Under the pieces are notes generated by a model. That model worked only from the letters and a program-made list of their open reading frames with translations. It searched no databases and had not been told where the DNA came from. From Streptomyces sp. CB01373 (GTDB lineage Bacteria > Actinomycetota > Actinomycetes > Streptomycetales > Streptomycetaceae), in NCBI RefSeq assembly GCF_002803075.1, contig NZ_NNBK01000012.1, forward strand, positions 469,747-533,746: a stretch of 64,000 nucleotides of DNA, written 5' to 3'. This document shows, piece by piece, positions 52,592 through 60,781 of this stretch. The position numbers and the translations under genes were made by a program. Positions within the stretch are counted from its first letter, which is position 1; the number at the start of each line of letters is the position of its first letter.

Positions 52592-53020
52592 TCACGAAGC
52601 CTCACCATGGGGGCGGATCCGCATACCGGGGCGGCGCCGGTGGACGGTCAGGCAGGCCAGTCCGTCCGGGCCCGCGGTGAGGCTGCGGGTGGAGCCGTGC
52701 GGCAGCCAGACCGTCGCGCCCTCGGTCAGCTGCCGCGGCTCGTCACCGGTGCCGGCGCCGAGGACGCCGCTGCCCGCGACGACGAACAGCAGGACGTCCA
52801 GGTCCCGTTCGCGGTGCGGCGCCACGCGCGTGCCGGGTGCCAGCCGTACGACGTTCGCGTCGAGCTGGCGTCCGGACTCGTCCAGCTTCCACAGCACGCC
52901 TCCCGGTACTGGAGGAGTGGCGGCCAGCGCCCGGGCGTCGCACAGGACCCGCGGTTCCGGTTCCTGTTCCGGCGCCGCGTGGCCGGCCGGCCCGGTGCCG
53001 TGCTCGGAAGGCGATGTCAT
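52592..53020 (-). CDS. Cupin-domain protein
   Basis: This 142-residue protein has a single cupin barrel: LDANVVRLAPGTRVAPHRERDLD (metal-binding motif 1) and WLPHGSTRSL (motif 2). It is probably a metal-dependent enzyme or small-molecule binder; no substrate is suggested. GAGGGG lies 7 bases before the ATG. It is divergent from the HTH regulator at 53131 across a palindromic operator. Confidence 0.85.
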   Translation of the reverse strand: MTSPSEHGTGPAGHAAPEQEPEPRVLCDARALAATPPVPGGVLWKLDESGRQLDANVVRLAPGTRVAPHRERDLDVLLFVVAGSGVLGAGTGDEPRQLTEGATVWLPHGSTRSLTAGPDGLACLTVHRRRPGMRIRPHGEAS

Positions 53021-53064
53021 CGTGCACCCCTCATCTCGGTCCGCCGGGGCGGTGTCCCGGGCCC

Positions 53065-53088
53065 ACGATTATTACATGTAGTATTCGT
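53065..53088. promoter_or_regulatory. 24-bp imperfect palindromic operator
   Basis: The centre is TACATGTA and the outer arms are ACGA/TCGT. Twenty of 24 positions are symmetric. It lies in the divergent gap between the cupin and HTH genes and is much more AT-rich than its surroundings. It is the likely binding site of the adjacent regulator. Confidence 0.7.
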
Positions 53089-53130
53089 GAAAATTGCTTC
53101 CGCTGCGGAGCTTCGGGTGAAGAGAGCTGA

Positions 53131-53829
53131 GTGGACGTGACCACCCCACGGGAGAGCCCCCGCCGACGCGAGGTGCTGGACGTGCTGCGGGCCGCGGCCG
53201 AGCCGCTGGGGGTCGCGGAGGCCGCCGAGCGGATCGGGCTGCACCCCAACACCGTGCGCTTCCACCTCGACGCCCTGGTGGCCGAGGGAGTCGTCGTACG
53301 CCAGGTCGAGGAGCCCTCGGGACCCGGCCGGCCCCGTACCGTCTACGCCCCTCGGCCCGGCATGGACCGCCGGGGCACGCGCGGCTACCGGCTGCTGGCG
53401 CGGATCCTGCTCGGGCAACTGGCGTCCCAGGGCCCCGGGGCGCGCGACGCGGCGACGGAGGCGGGCCGCGCCTGGGGCGGTTTCCTGGTCGACCCGCTGC
53501 CGCCCTCGCCGCCGCCCACGGCGGAGCGGGCCGCGGCCCGGCTCGTCGCGCTCCTCGACGACCTCGGCTTCGCCCCGGAGCCCGAGGGGGGCGGCGCCGG
53601 CAAGCCGCCGGAACGGATCCGGCTGCGCCACTGCCCCTTCCTCGAACTGGCCGAGGAGCAGGGTCAGTTGGTGTGCCCGATCCATCTGGGCCTGATGCAG
53701 GGGGCGTTGGCCGAACTGCGGGCACCGCTCGTCGCGACCGGACTGGAACCGTTCGCGGAACCCGACTCCTGCCTGGCCCACCTGGCGGCCCGCCCGGCCG
53801 GGGCGCCGGTGACGGCGCCGGGTGAGTGA
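53131..53829 (+). CDS. HTH regulator with C-terminal cysteine-containing domain
   Basis: This 232-residue protein starts at a GTG. The N-terminal winged helix is PRRREVLDVLRAAAEPLGVA then LHPNTVRFHLDALVAEGVV. The C-terminal domain has RLRHCPFLELAEE, GQLVCPIHLGLM and DSCLAHL; three cysteines spaced in this way resemble the Fe-S or metal-sensing regulators of the SufR/HTH_20 type. It is probably autoregulated through the palindrome at 53065 and coupled to the membrane-protein gene downstream. The signal it senses is unknown. Confidence 0.85.
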   Translation: MDVTTPRESPRRREVLDVLRAAAEPLGVAEAAERIGLHPNTVRFHLDALVAEGVVVRQVEEPSGPGRPRTVYAPRPGMDRRGTRGYRLLARILLGQLASQGPGARDAATEAGRAWGGFLVDPLPPSPPPTAERAAARLVALLDDLGFAPEPEGGGAGKPPERIRLRHCPFLELAEEQGQLVCPIHLGLMQGALAELRAPLVATGLEPFAEPDSCLAHLAARPAGAPVTAPGE

Positions 53830-53889
53830 CGTGACGGGACCCGGTGTTTCCCGCACGCGCCTCACGTACTCGGGAAAGGTGACACATCG

Positions 53890-54330
53890 ATGAACACCAC
53901 GGCGGCCGCCGTCGCGAGCGCGGTCACGTTCGTCTGGCTCGGCATGGTGCTGGCCATCTCGTTCCTGGAGGCCCCGCTGAAGTTCCGCGCTCCCGGCGTG
54001 ACCATCCCGATCGGGCTGGGCATCGGACGGCTGGTCTTCCGGGCGCTGAACCTCGTCGAGACCGCCCTGGCCGTCGTGGTGATCGTCGCGGTCGCCGCGG
54101 GCGGGCCGCCGGCCCGGGTCGCCGGGCTGACCGCGGCCGTCGCCGTGCTGCTGCTCGCCCAGTTGGCCTTCGTACGTCCTCGCCTCAACCGCAGGTCCGA
54201 CATGGTGCTGGCCGGTGAGGAGGCCGGTGAGGACCGGCCCCGCTCGCGCGGCCACCTCGCCTACGTGGCCCTGGAGACCGTGAAGGTGGCGGTCCTGATC
54301 GCGCTCGGCGTCAGCCTGCCGGCGGCGTGA
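53890..54330 (+). CDS. Four-helix membrane protein (DUF4149-like)
   Basis: This 146-residue protein has about four transmembrane segments (AVASAVTFVWLGMVLAISF, LNLVETALAVVVIVAVAAG, AAVAVLLLAQLAFV, VKVAVLIALGVSL). A PLKFRAPGV loop follows the first helix. It lies 60 bp after the HTH gene on the same strand, so it is the probable regulated target. Its role is unknown. Confidence 0.85.
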   Translation: MNTTAAAVASAVTFVWLGMVLAISFLEAPLKFRAPGVTIPIGLGIGRLVFRALNLVETALAVVVIVAVAAGGPPARVAGLTAAVAVLLLAQLAFVRPRLNRRSDMVLAGEEAGEDRPRSRGHLAYVALETVKVAVLIALGVSLPAA

Positions 54331-54342
54331 CCGGGTTCGCGG

Positions 54343-55542
54343 TCAGCTGTTCCGCAGCCAGTGCGCGACCTGCTCCGGAGTGGAGCGCGGCGCGTCGATG
54401 AGGTGGGGAACGAAACGGGCCCGCCGGTCGGTGACGATCTCGTCGGACTCGCGGATGCCGATGCCGGCCGACCTGCCGCCGACGACCCACGAGCCGATCA
54501 CCATGTGGTTGCCGGCGAAGGACGGCGGCCGGTGGAACTCCTGGAACAGGAAGGGCCCGTCGTCGAACGAGCCCGCCTGGTCGAAGTGGTGCTCGGCGGA
54601 ACGGACCTTGATCGAGGCGCCCTCCCAGCCCCACAGGGGCTTGGCGACCCATTCGGCCAGGTCGCGGGGTCCGTCGAGGTAGGACGGCAGGAGGTTCGGG
54701 TGACCGGGGTACAGCTCCCACAGCACCGCGAGGATCCCCTTCGTGGACAGCAGCGCCTTCCACATCGGCTCCAGCCACCGCGTCGAACAGGGCTCGGCCT
54801 CCAGTTGCGGGGCGTAGAGGCTTTCGAACGCCCAGTCCCACGGGTACATCTTGAAACAGGATTCGATGGGGACGTCGCTCAGGTCCACGAAGCGCCGGAT
54901 CCCGCCGTGCCAGCCGATGTCCTCCATCGTCAGGCCCACGGTGAGAAGACCCGCCTCGACGGCCGTGTCACGCAGGTACGCCGTCGTGATGACGTCCTCG
55001 TCGGGTTCGTCGGCGGAGTGAGCGAAGTGGACCCGGCCGCCCAGCCGCGGAGCCAGGCTCCGCCACGTCCGCACCAGGCGCTCGTGGATCGTGTTGAACT
55101 GGTCGTGCTCCGGGTGCACGTCCTCGAGCCACTGCCACTGCAGCACCGCGGCTTCGAGCAGCGCCGCCGGGACATCGCCGTTGTACTCGTACAACTTGAC
55201 GTCGCCCGTGCCGTCCCAGGCGAGGTCGAACCGGCCGTAGATGCTCGGTGACTCCTTGTCGAGGGTTTCGAGCATCGGCCTCGTCCAGCGGGGGTCGATG
55301 CCAAGGCGTTCGACGTCGCCCTTCTCCAGGACGTGCCGGGCCGCCGCCACGCACATCGCGTGCAGTTCCTCGGTGACGTCCTCCAGGTGGTCAACCTCCT
55401 GCGAGGTGAGTACGTAGGCGGCGCTCTCGTTCCAGTAGGGCAACCTGCGGCCGTCCGGCAGGGTTTCGGTGTGGAACGGAAGGCCGGACTGGAGCACCGT
55501 TTGCTCCCAGCCGGGCCTCGGCGTGCGGGGTTCGCGTCTCAT
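54343..55542 (-). CDS. Glutathionylspermidine synthase-like ATP-grasp enzyme
   Basis: This 399-residue protein has LPYWNESAAYVLTSQEVDHL, GRFDLAWDGTGDVKLYEYNG, AKPLWGWEGASIKV and FLFQEFHRPP, the ATP-grasp fold of the glutathionylspermidine synthase family. Actinobacteria lack glutathione, so the real substrate is probably another peptide or amine. The N-terminal amidase domain of the enteric enzyme is absent. It is preceded by a lipoprotein gene 3 bp upstream, a pairing often seen in the genus. Confidence 0.88.
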   Translation of the reverse strand: MRREPRTPRPGWEQTVLQSGLPFHTETLPDGRRLPYWNESAAYVLTSQEVDHLEDVTEELHAMCVAAARHVLEKGDVERLGIDPRWTRPMLETLDKESPSIYGRFDLAWDGTGDVKLYEYNGDVPAALLEAAVLQWQWLEDVHPEHDQFNTIHERLVRTWRSLAPRLGGRVHFAHSADEPDEDVITTAYLRDTAVEAGLLTVGLTMEDIGWHGGIRRFVDLSDVPIESCFKMYPWDWAFESLYAPQLEAEPCSTRWLEPMWKALLSTKGILAVLWELYPGHPNLLPSYLDGPRDLAEWVAKPLWGWEGASIKVRSAEHHFDQAGSFDDGPFLFQEFHRPPSFAGNHMVIGSWVVGGRSAGIGIRESDEIVTDRRARFVPHLIDAPRSTPEQVAHWLRNS

Positions 55543-55545
55543 GGA

Positions 55546-55926
55546 TCAGCCGCCGACCGATCCGCCCTTGGCGGAGAAGCCGCCGCGGACGACGTTGCCC
55601 GACTTCGGCGCGGTGAACGAGCCGCCGCCCTTGGTCAGGTCGACCTTCTGCCCGACGGCGGGGGCCTTCTCGCCGCGCGGGGTGTACCACCAGCCGTAGC
55701 TCTTTCCGCCGGTCCCGCCGGCCCCACCGCCGGCCCCACCGGATCCGCCGGGGTTGCAGTGACTGTCCGCCACGCGTTTCTGCGTCAGCTTGTCCACGCA
55801 GGTGCCCTGGTAGTCCGGGCCGCTGGAGCAGCCGCTGAGGGCTATCGCCATCGCGACCGCACCCACGGCCCCGACCGACACCTCGATGGAGCGGCGACGT
55901 GAACCGGTGTGCTGCTGACTCGTCAC
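55546..55926 (-). CDS. Lipoprotein partner of the synthetase
   Basis: This 126-residue protein begins at a GTG with AGGGATC upstream. It has an N-terminal RRRSIEVSVGAVGAVAMAIA segment and a lipobox ALSGC. The mature part has a Cys pair (GTCVDKL then DSHCNPG), a Gly-rich linker, a YGWWYTPRGEKAP motif and a Gly/Ser-rich tail ending SAKGGSVGG. It lies 3 bp before the ATP-grasp gene, so the two are co-translated or coupled. The glycine-rich tail may be a substrate for the synthetase, but nothing in the sequence proves it. Confidence 0.78.
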   Translation of the reverse strand: MTSQQHTGSRRRSIEVSVGAVGAVAMAIALSGCSSGPDYQGTCVDKLTQKRVADSHCNPGGSGGAGGGAGGTGGKSYGWWYTPRGEKAPAVGQKVDLTKGGGSFTAPKSGNVVRGGFSAKGGSVGG

Positions 55927-56228
55927 GAACAGATCCCTTCGGATACGTCTGCTGATCCACGGCAGAGGCGTGCCGCGCGATACGGCGTCGTGACGGGCGG
56001 AGTACCCGGGGAACGGCCACGCAGCGCAGGCGGCGTGAAGCCGCCCCGCGCCAGGTCGACATGCCCCGTTCATTCCGACCGTTCCTTGCCATGTACTGGT
56101 ACTTGGCCTGTCCAACATACCGTTGACGCGTACGCGCAAGGTGTCCGGGACCGGACGGTCGGACTTCCCTCCTCTTTCATGAGGGGTCTACCGTTATTCG
56201 CCTGTACCGGCAGCACTTGGGGGAATCC

Positions 56229-56876
56229 GTGCGAACTCGTCTCGTCGCCACTGTTCTGACGTGTGCCGCGGCCGGCGCCCTCGTCGCCTGCGACCCGGCG
56301 GACGGCGGCGGGCCGCAGGGCGGCCGCAACCCGTCGGCCACCGCCGCTCCGGACGGCAGCGGGCCGGGGCGCGACGGCAAGCCGGGCGGCAATCGGCAAA
56401 AGAAGGTGCCGGCGTTCGTCGGCATGGGGTTGCAGTCGGCGCAGGACGCCGCCCACAAGCAGGGATTCCGCTCGCTGAAGTCGCACGACGCCCTGGGGCG
56501 CGGCCGGATGCAGGCCTTCGACCGCAACTGGAAGGTGTGCAGTCAGAACGTGGCGGCGGGTACGACGGTCTCGACCGGTACGACCCTGGACTTCGGCGCG
56601 GTCAAGCTTGAGGAGTCCTGCCCCACCAGGGACCAGGCGCCGCCGTCGGTTCAGGGCGGGAGGATGCCCGACTTCAAGGGGAAGTCGGTGAAGGCGGCCC
56701 GGGCCGCCCTCGACGCGCACACCTCGCTCACGGTGAAGGACGCTTCGGCGCACCACCGTTGGGTGTTGGTGGAGAGCAACTGGCAGGTGTGCTCGCAGAC
56801 TCCAGGACCGGGAACCTGGCTGAAGGGGCAGCCGGTGTCCTTCACTGCGGTCAAGTTCGGGGAGTCCTGCCCGTAG
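56229..56876 (+). CDS. PASTA-domain lipoprotein (paralogue of 13617)
   Basis: This 215-residue lipoprotein starts at a GTG with GGGGGA upstream; a TTG at 56217 is an alternative. The lipobox is LVAC, then a Gly/Pro/Ala linker and two PASTA repeats (VPAFVGMGLQSAQDAAHKQG and MPDFKGKSVKAARAALDA), each closing with W-VC...KL/KFGE-SC. It matches the protein encoded at 13617 in every block, including SHDALGRGR. Its role is probably cell-wall binding at the surface. Confidence 0.88.
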   Translation: MRTRLVATVLTCAAAGALVACDPADGGGPQGGRNPSATAAPDGSGPGRDGKPGGNRQKKVPAFVGMGLQSAQDAAHKQGFRSLKSHDALGRGRMQAFDRNWKVCSQNVAAGTTVSTGTTLDFGAVKLEESCPTRDQAPPSVQGGRMPDFKGKSVKAARAALDAHTSLTVKDASAHHRWVLVESNWQVCSQTPGPGTWLKGQPVSFTAVKFGESCP

Positions 56877-56933
56877 CTTCGTGCAGAGCCGGGCGGTGCA
56901 GAGCCGGTTCGTGAAAGGCCCGCTCGGAAAAGG

Positions 56934-56974
56934 CCGGGAGGGGGCGGAGCCCGGCGGGCGCCGCCCCCTCCCGG
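56934..56974. terminator. Bidirectional hairpin terminator
   Basis: A perfect 14-bp stem (CCGGGAGGGGGCGG / CCGCCCCCTCCCGG) with a 13-base loop lies between the convergent PASTA gene and the FMN reductase gene. Confidence 0.9.
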
Positions 56975-56981
56975 GGGTTGC

Positions 56982-57545
56982 TCAGGCGGCAGCCGCGTCA
57001 CCGGTGTGGCCGTGCAGGCGCGCGACGACCTCGGTGAGCTGGGCGGCGACCTCGGCGTCGTCGACCGGGTGGGTCTCGGCGAAGCGGGTCACGGAGCCGG
57101 GGATGGAGAGCTTGATGTCCTCGATCACCTTGCCGCCGGCGATGCCCGCGGCCTTGCGGGTGTCGTCCTGCGCCCAGACGCCGCCGTACTGGCCGAAGGC
57201 GGTGCCGACGACGGCGACGGGCTTGCCCACGAGGGCGCCGGCGCCGTACGGGCGGGACAGCCAGTCGATGGCGTTCTTCAGGACGGCCGGGATGGTGCCG
57301 TTGTACTCGGGGGAGAACAGCAGGAAGGCGTCGGCGGAGCCGGCGACCTCGCGCAGCTTGGCGGCCGCGGCGGGCACGCTGCCCTCGACGTCGAGGTCCT
57401 CGTTGTAGAACGGGATCTCGGCCAGGCCCTCGAAGAGCTCGACCTCGGCGCCCGCGGGGGCGAGCTTGACGGCGGCCTCGGCGAGCTGGCGGTTGTGCGA
57501 GCCGGCGCGGAGGCTGCCGACGAGCGCGAGGATGCGGACAGACAT
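56982..57545 (-). CDS. NADPH-dependent FMN reductase
   Basis: This 187-residue flavodoxin-like reductase has ILALVGSLRAGSHNRQLAEA (flavin phosphate loop), FLLFSPEYNGTIPAVLKNAIDW and VAVVGTAFGQYGG. It reduces FMN or quinones with NADPH, probably in oxidative or electrophile stress. The ATG at 57545 has GGAG 8 bases upstream. It is divergent from the TetR gene, with two operator copies between them, so TetR control is very likely. Confidence 0.92.
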   Translation of the reverse strand: MSVRILALVGSLRAGSHNRQLAEAAVKLAPAGAEVELFEGLAEIPFYNEDLDVEGSVPAAAAKLREVAGSADAFLLFSPEYNGTIPAVLKNAIDWLSRPYGAGALVGKPVAVVGTAFGQYGGVWAQDDTRKAAGIAGGKVIEDIKLSIPGSVTRFAETHPVDDAEVAAQLTEVVARLHGHTGDAAAA

Positions 57546-57585
57546 GGGGGTCTCCAAGGGGGGTGACACAATGACGTTAAGGATC

Positions 57586-57635
57586 CGGACCGAGGTCCGT
57601 TTAATTTTCTACCACCATAAGCGGACCGCGGTCCA
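57586..57635. promoter_or_regulatory. Two TetR-type operators
   Basis: CGGACC-GA-GGTCCG (57586-57599) and CGGACC-GC-GGTCCA (57622-57635) share the core CGGACC-N2-GGTCC. Their centres are 36 bp apart, and they sit between the FMN reductase and the TetR gene. Confidence 0.85.
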
Positions 57636-57665
57636 GTTCTGTTCCCGATGCCTTACGCTGTCCTC

Positions 57666-58355
57666 ATGTCGCGCCCCCTGCCGCCCCCTCCGAAGCCCCA
57701 GGAGCCTCAAGAACCTCAGGAGACCCGGGAGCTGTTGGCGCAGCCGGTGCTGCTCGAATTCGGAACCGGTGAGGACGAGCCGTGCCTGCGCGCCGACGCG
57801 GCCCGCAACCGCGCCCGGCTGCTGGACGCCGCCGCGCGCCTGGTCGCGGAGCACGGCGCGGCGGGCGTCACCATGGAGGCCGTCGCCGCGGCGGCCGAGG
57901 TGGGCAAGGGGACGGTCTTCCGCCGCTTCGGCGACCGCACCGGTCTGCTCAGGGCGCTGCTGGACCACTCGGAGCGGAAGTTCCAGGCCGCGTTCCTCAG
58001 CGGGCCCCCTCCGATGGGTCCCGGCGCGCCGCCCGCCGAGCGGCTGCGGGCCTTCGGCTGCATGGCGCTGCGCCGCGCGGCCGACGAGCTGGAACTGCAA
58101 CTGGCGGCCGATCCGGGCCCGGCCCGCCGCTTCGCCGTACCCGCCCGCCAGGTGCATTACGCCCACGTGGCGATGCTGCTGCGACAGGCGGCACCGGGCG
58201 CCGACAGCGAACTCCTCGCCCACACCCTGATGGGCTACCTCGAGCCCGCCCTCATCCACCATCTGACCCGGCAGTGCCAGATGCCGATGGAACGGCTCCA
58301 GGCGGGCTGGCACGACGTGGTGGCGCGCATCACCACCACGGAGCCGGCCTGCTGA
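57666..58355 (+). CDS. TetR-family repressor
   Basis: This is a protein of about 229 residues. After a proline-rich N-terminal extension (PLPPPPKPQEPQEP), the helix-turn-helix is RARLLDAAARLVAEHGAAGV then EVGKGTVFRRFGDR. The C-terminal ligand domain is helical. It probably represses itself and the divergent FMN reductase gene through the paired operators. An ATG at 57648 is possible; 57666 is nearer to the core. Confidence 0.88.
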   Translation: MSRPLPPPPKPQEPQEPQETRELLAQPVLLEFGTGEDEPCLRADAARNRARLLDAAARLVAEHGAAGVTMEAVAAAAEVGKGTVFRRFGDRTGLLRALLDHSERKFQAAFLSGPPPMGPGAPPAERLRAFGCMALRRAADELELQLAADPGPARRFAVPARQVHYAHVAMLLRQAAPGADSELLAHTLMGYLEPALIHHLTRQCQMPMERLQAGWHDVVARITTTEPAC

Positions 58356-58466
58356 GAGCGGGAGACCCAGTCCGGGCGACCCGGCCGGGTCCGCTGTGCG
58401 CGGCGAACGTCTCCCGCGGACGCCGGTGGGCGGTCGTCACGTCGCGCCCTTCGGCGAGCCGCGGCT

Positions 58467-58823
58467 ATGGCCCGGCGGGGGAAGTCCGCGCCGCGTGAGG
58501 CGGCTTCGACGAACCCGGTCCGCCACGGGTACATCCTCACGGAGCGCGGGCACTCCCTGCGGCCCGTGATGGTCGCCCTGGCCGCCTGGGGCAACCGGCA
58601 TCTCGCCCCGCAGGACCGGGCCATGATCCTTGTCGACGCCGAGACCGGCCAGGAAGCCGAGCCGGTCGTGGTCGACGCCCGCACCGGGAAGAGCCTCGAC
58701 GACAGCGACGCGTATGTGTTCACCGCTGGGCCGGCCGCCGGCGGGCCGATGCGGGCGCGCCATACCGAACTGGAGCGGCAGCGGCGATCGCGAAGCGCAG
58801 AGCCGGAGCCGGGCGCGGCGTGA
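58467..58823 (+). pseudogene. HxlR-type regulator, N-terminal truncation
   Basis: The frame contains the second half of an HxlR winged helix (GYILTERGHSLRPVMVALAAWGNRH), followed by a C-terminal extension (ILVDAETGQEAEPVVVDAR). The DNA-recognition helix normally encoded just before GYxLTxxG is missing, and the upstream 110 bp do not encode it in any frame I can see. It is likely a relic or the product of a recombination. Confidence 0.7.
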
Positions 58824-59210
58824 CCGCACTGCCTGCCGACCGCCGCCGCGACGCCGACCGGCCTTCAAGGCGACGAGGCGCGCGAGTGGCCGTCCCGTAA
58901 GCGGCCGCGGCGGTTTCGGCGTCACCCGGTCGGGCGGTATGGGCGGGCCGCCGCCCCGGGCGGTCCGGCGTGGCCCGGGGTGATGTCCGCGGGGGCGCGG
59001 CACGCGGTCGACGCCGGCCCCGCGTCCCCGCCCGCCGCCTGCCGGCCGAGGCGTCGCACGGGCGGCGCGGCCCGGTGACGCGACCCGCGCGTACCGCACG
59101 CCGCGCGCCCGACCCACCCTGCCCTCATCTGTTGCCGTTTCAACTTCGTTCTGCAATAAGGCAGTTCACCGGACGGACAGTCCCCGGCTTCTGCCAAGAT
59201 GCGGTACGTC
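58824..59210. other. 387-bp intergenic region, no gene seen
   Basis: Most of it is very GC-rich with open but featureless frames. An AT-richer stretch near 59128-59165 should hold the promoter of the LacI gene. Confidence 0.5.
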
Positions 59211-60245
59211 ATGGTGCAGATTCCGAAACCCGCCGCGCCCCCGACGCCCGCTCCGCGCTCCGTGCCCACGAGCGCCGACGTGGCCCGACTGGCCGGCGTC
59301 TCGCGCGCGACCGTCTCCTACGTCCTGAACAACACCAGAGCCGTTCGCATCAGCGAGCCCACCCGCCGCCGAGTCCACGAGGCCGCCGAGGAACTCGGGT
59401 ACGTGCCGCACGCGGCGGCGCGCAGCCTGCGCGCCGGGCACAGCCGAATGGTCCTGATGCCCGCCCCGGCCCTCCCGGCAGGCCCGCTCTACAGCCGCTT
59501 CCTGGACGAACTCCAGTGGGCGCTCGGCCTCCTCGACTACACCGTCGTGCAGCACGCCACCGCCTGCCTGCCCGGTGACGCGGCCGTACGGGCCTGGGCC
59601 GAACTGCGCCCCGTCGCCGTCCTGGTGTCCGGCGTGGGGCTCGGACCCGCCGGAGTGGCGGTGCTCAAACGCTCCGGCGCGCGTGCCGTTGTCACCCTGG
59701 GCCCGGAGCCCGTCGAGGGCGCCCACGCGCTGCTCATGGACCACGAGAGCGTCGGTCACCGGGCCGGCGCCCACCTGCACGCCCGCGGCCGGCGCCGCAT
59801 CGGCGTGGTCGTACCCGAGGAACCCGGACTGGACACGTTCTCCCGGCCCCGGCTCGCCGGCGTACGGCGAGCCCTGCGCGGCACCGACGGCGACGTGACC
59901 GAACTGCCCCTCGGCTACGACGAACGGTCCGCCGCCCGCCTCGCCGCCCGCTGGCGCGACCTCGGCCTCGACGCGGTGTTCGCCTACAACGACGAGTACG
60001 CCATGCTGCTGATGCGCGCACTGCAGGACGCGGGCGTACACGTCCCCGAGGAGACGGCCGTGATCGGCGCCGACGACCTCATGCTCGGGCGGCTGCTGCG
60101 GCCCCGGCTGAGCACCGTCCACATCGACCTGCCCTCCGGCCGCGACGTGGCCGAACTGGTCGACCGCGCCGTACACGACCCCGCGGCCCCGCCCGAACGG
60201 CACGCGGTGCTGGGCGCGACGGTGGTCCACCGCGAATCCAGCTGA
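59211..60245 (+). CDS. LacI-family transcriptional regulator
   Basis: This is a protein of about 344 residues. The helix-turn-helix is TSADVARLAGVSRATVSYVL and the hinge region contains YVPHAAARSLRAG. The periplasmic-binding-like domain has FAYNDEYAMLLMRALQDAG and GADDLMLGRLLRP. It senses a small molecule, usually a sugar. No sugar operon is adjacent, so the target is probably elsewhere or the gene regulates itself. An ATG at 59199 is an alternative start. Confidence 0.9.
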   Translation: MVQIPKPAAPPTPAPRSVPTSADVARLAGVSRATVSYVLNNTRAVRISEPTRRRVHEAAEELGYVPHAAARSLRAGHSRMVLMPAPALPAGPLYSRFLDELQWALGLLDYTVVQHATACLPGDAAVRAWAELRPVAVLVSGVGLGPAGVAVLKRSGARAVVTLGPEPVEGAHALLMDHESVGHRAGAHLHARGRRRIGVVVPEEPGLDTFSRPRLAGVRRALRGTDGDVTELPLGYDERSAARLAARWRDLGLDAVFAYNDEYAMLLMRALQDAGVHVPEETAVIGADDLMLGRLLRPRLSTVHIDLPSGRDVAELVDRAVHDPAAPPERHAVLGATVVHRESS

Positions 60246-60258
60246 ACCGCGACACCGA

Positions 60259-60639
<381 letters not shown>

Positions 60640-60781
60640 GGTGTATCCCTCTTCCTGGTGCTTGCGGGTGTCGGCCTACTGGCGTGGGGGCGAAGCCGTG
60701 GGCACAACACGGCCGACCCCATGGGTATTCCGCGCACGTACCCGTGTGGCCAGGGCGCACACCACCCACCAGACTGACCCC

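Noticed and set aside
52116..53020. PemK and cupin genes as a toxin-antitoxin pair
   Set aside because: The cupin protein is not an antitoxin family and is 20 bp away without overlap. It is better explained as the divergent partner of the HTH regulator.
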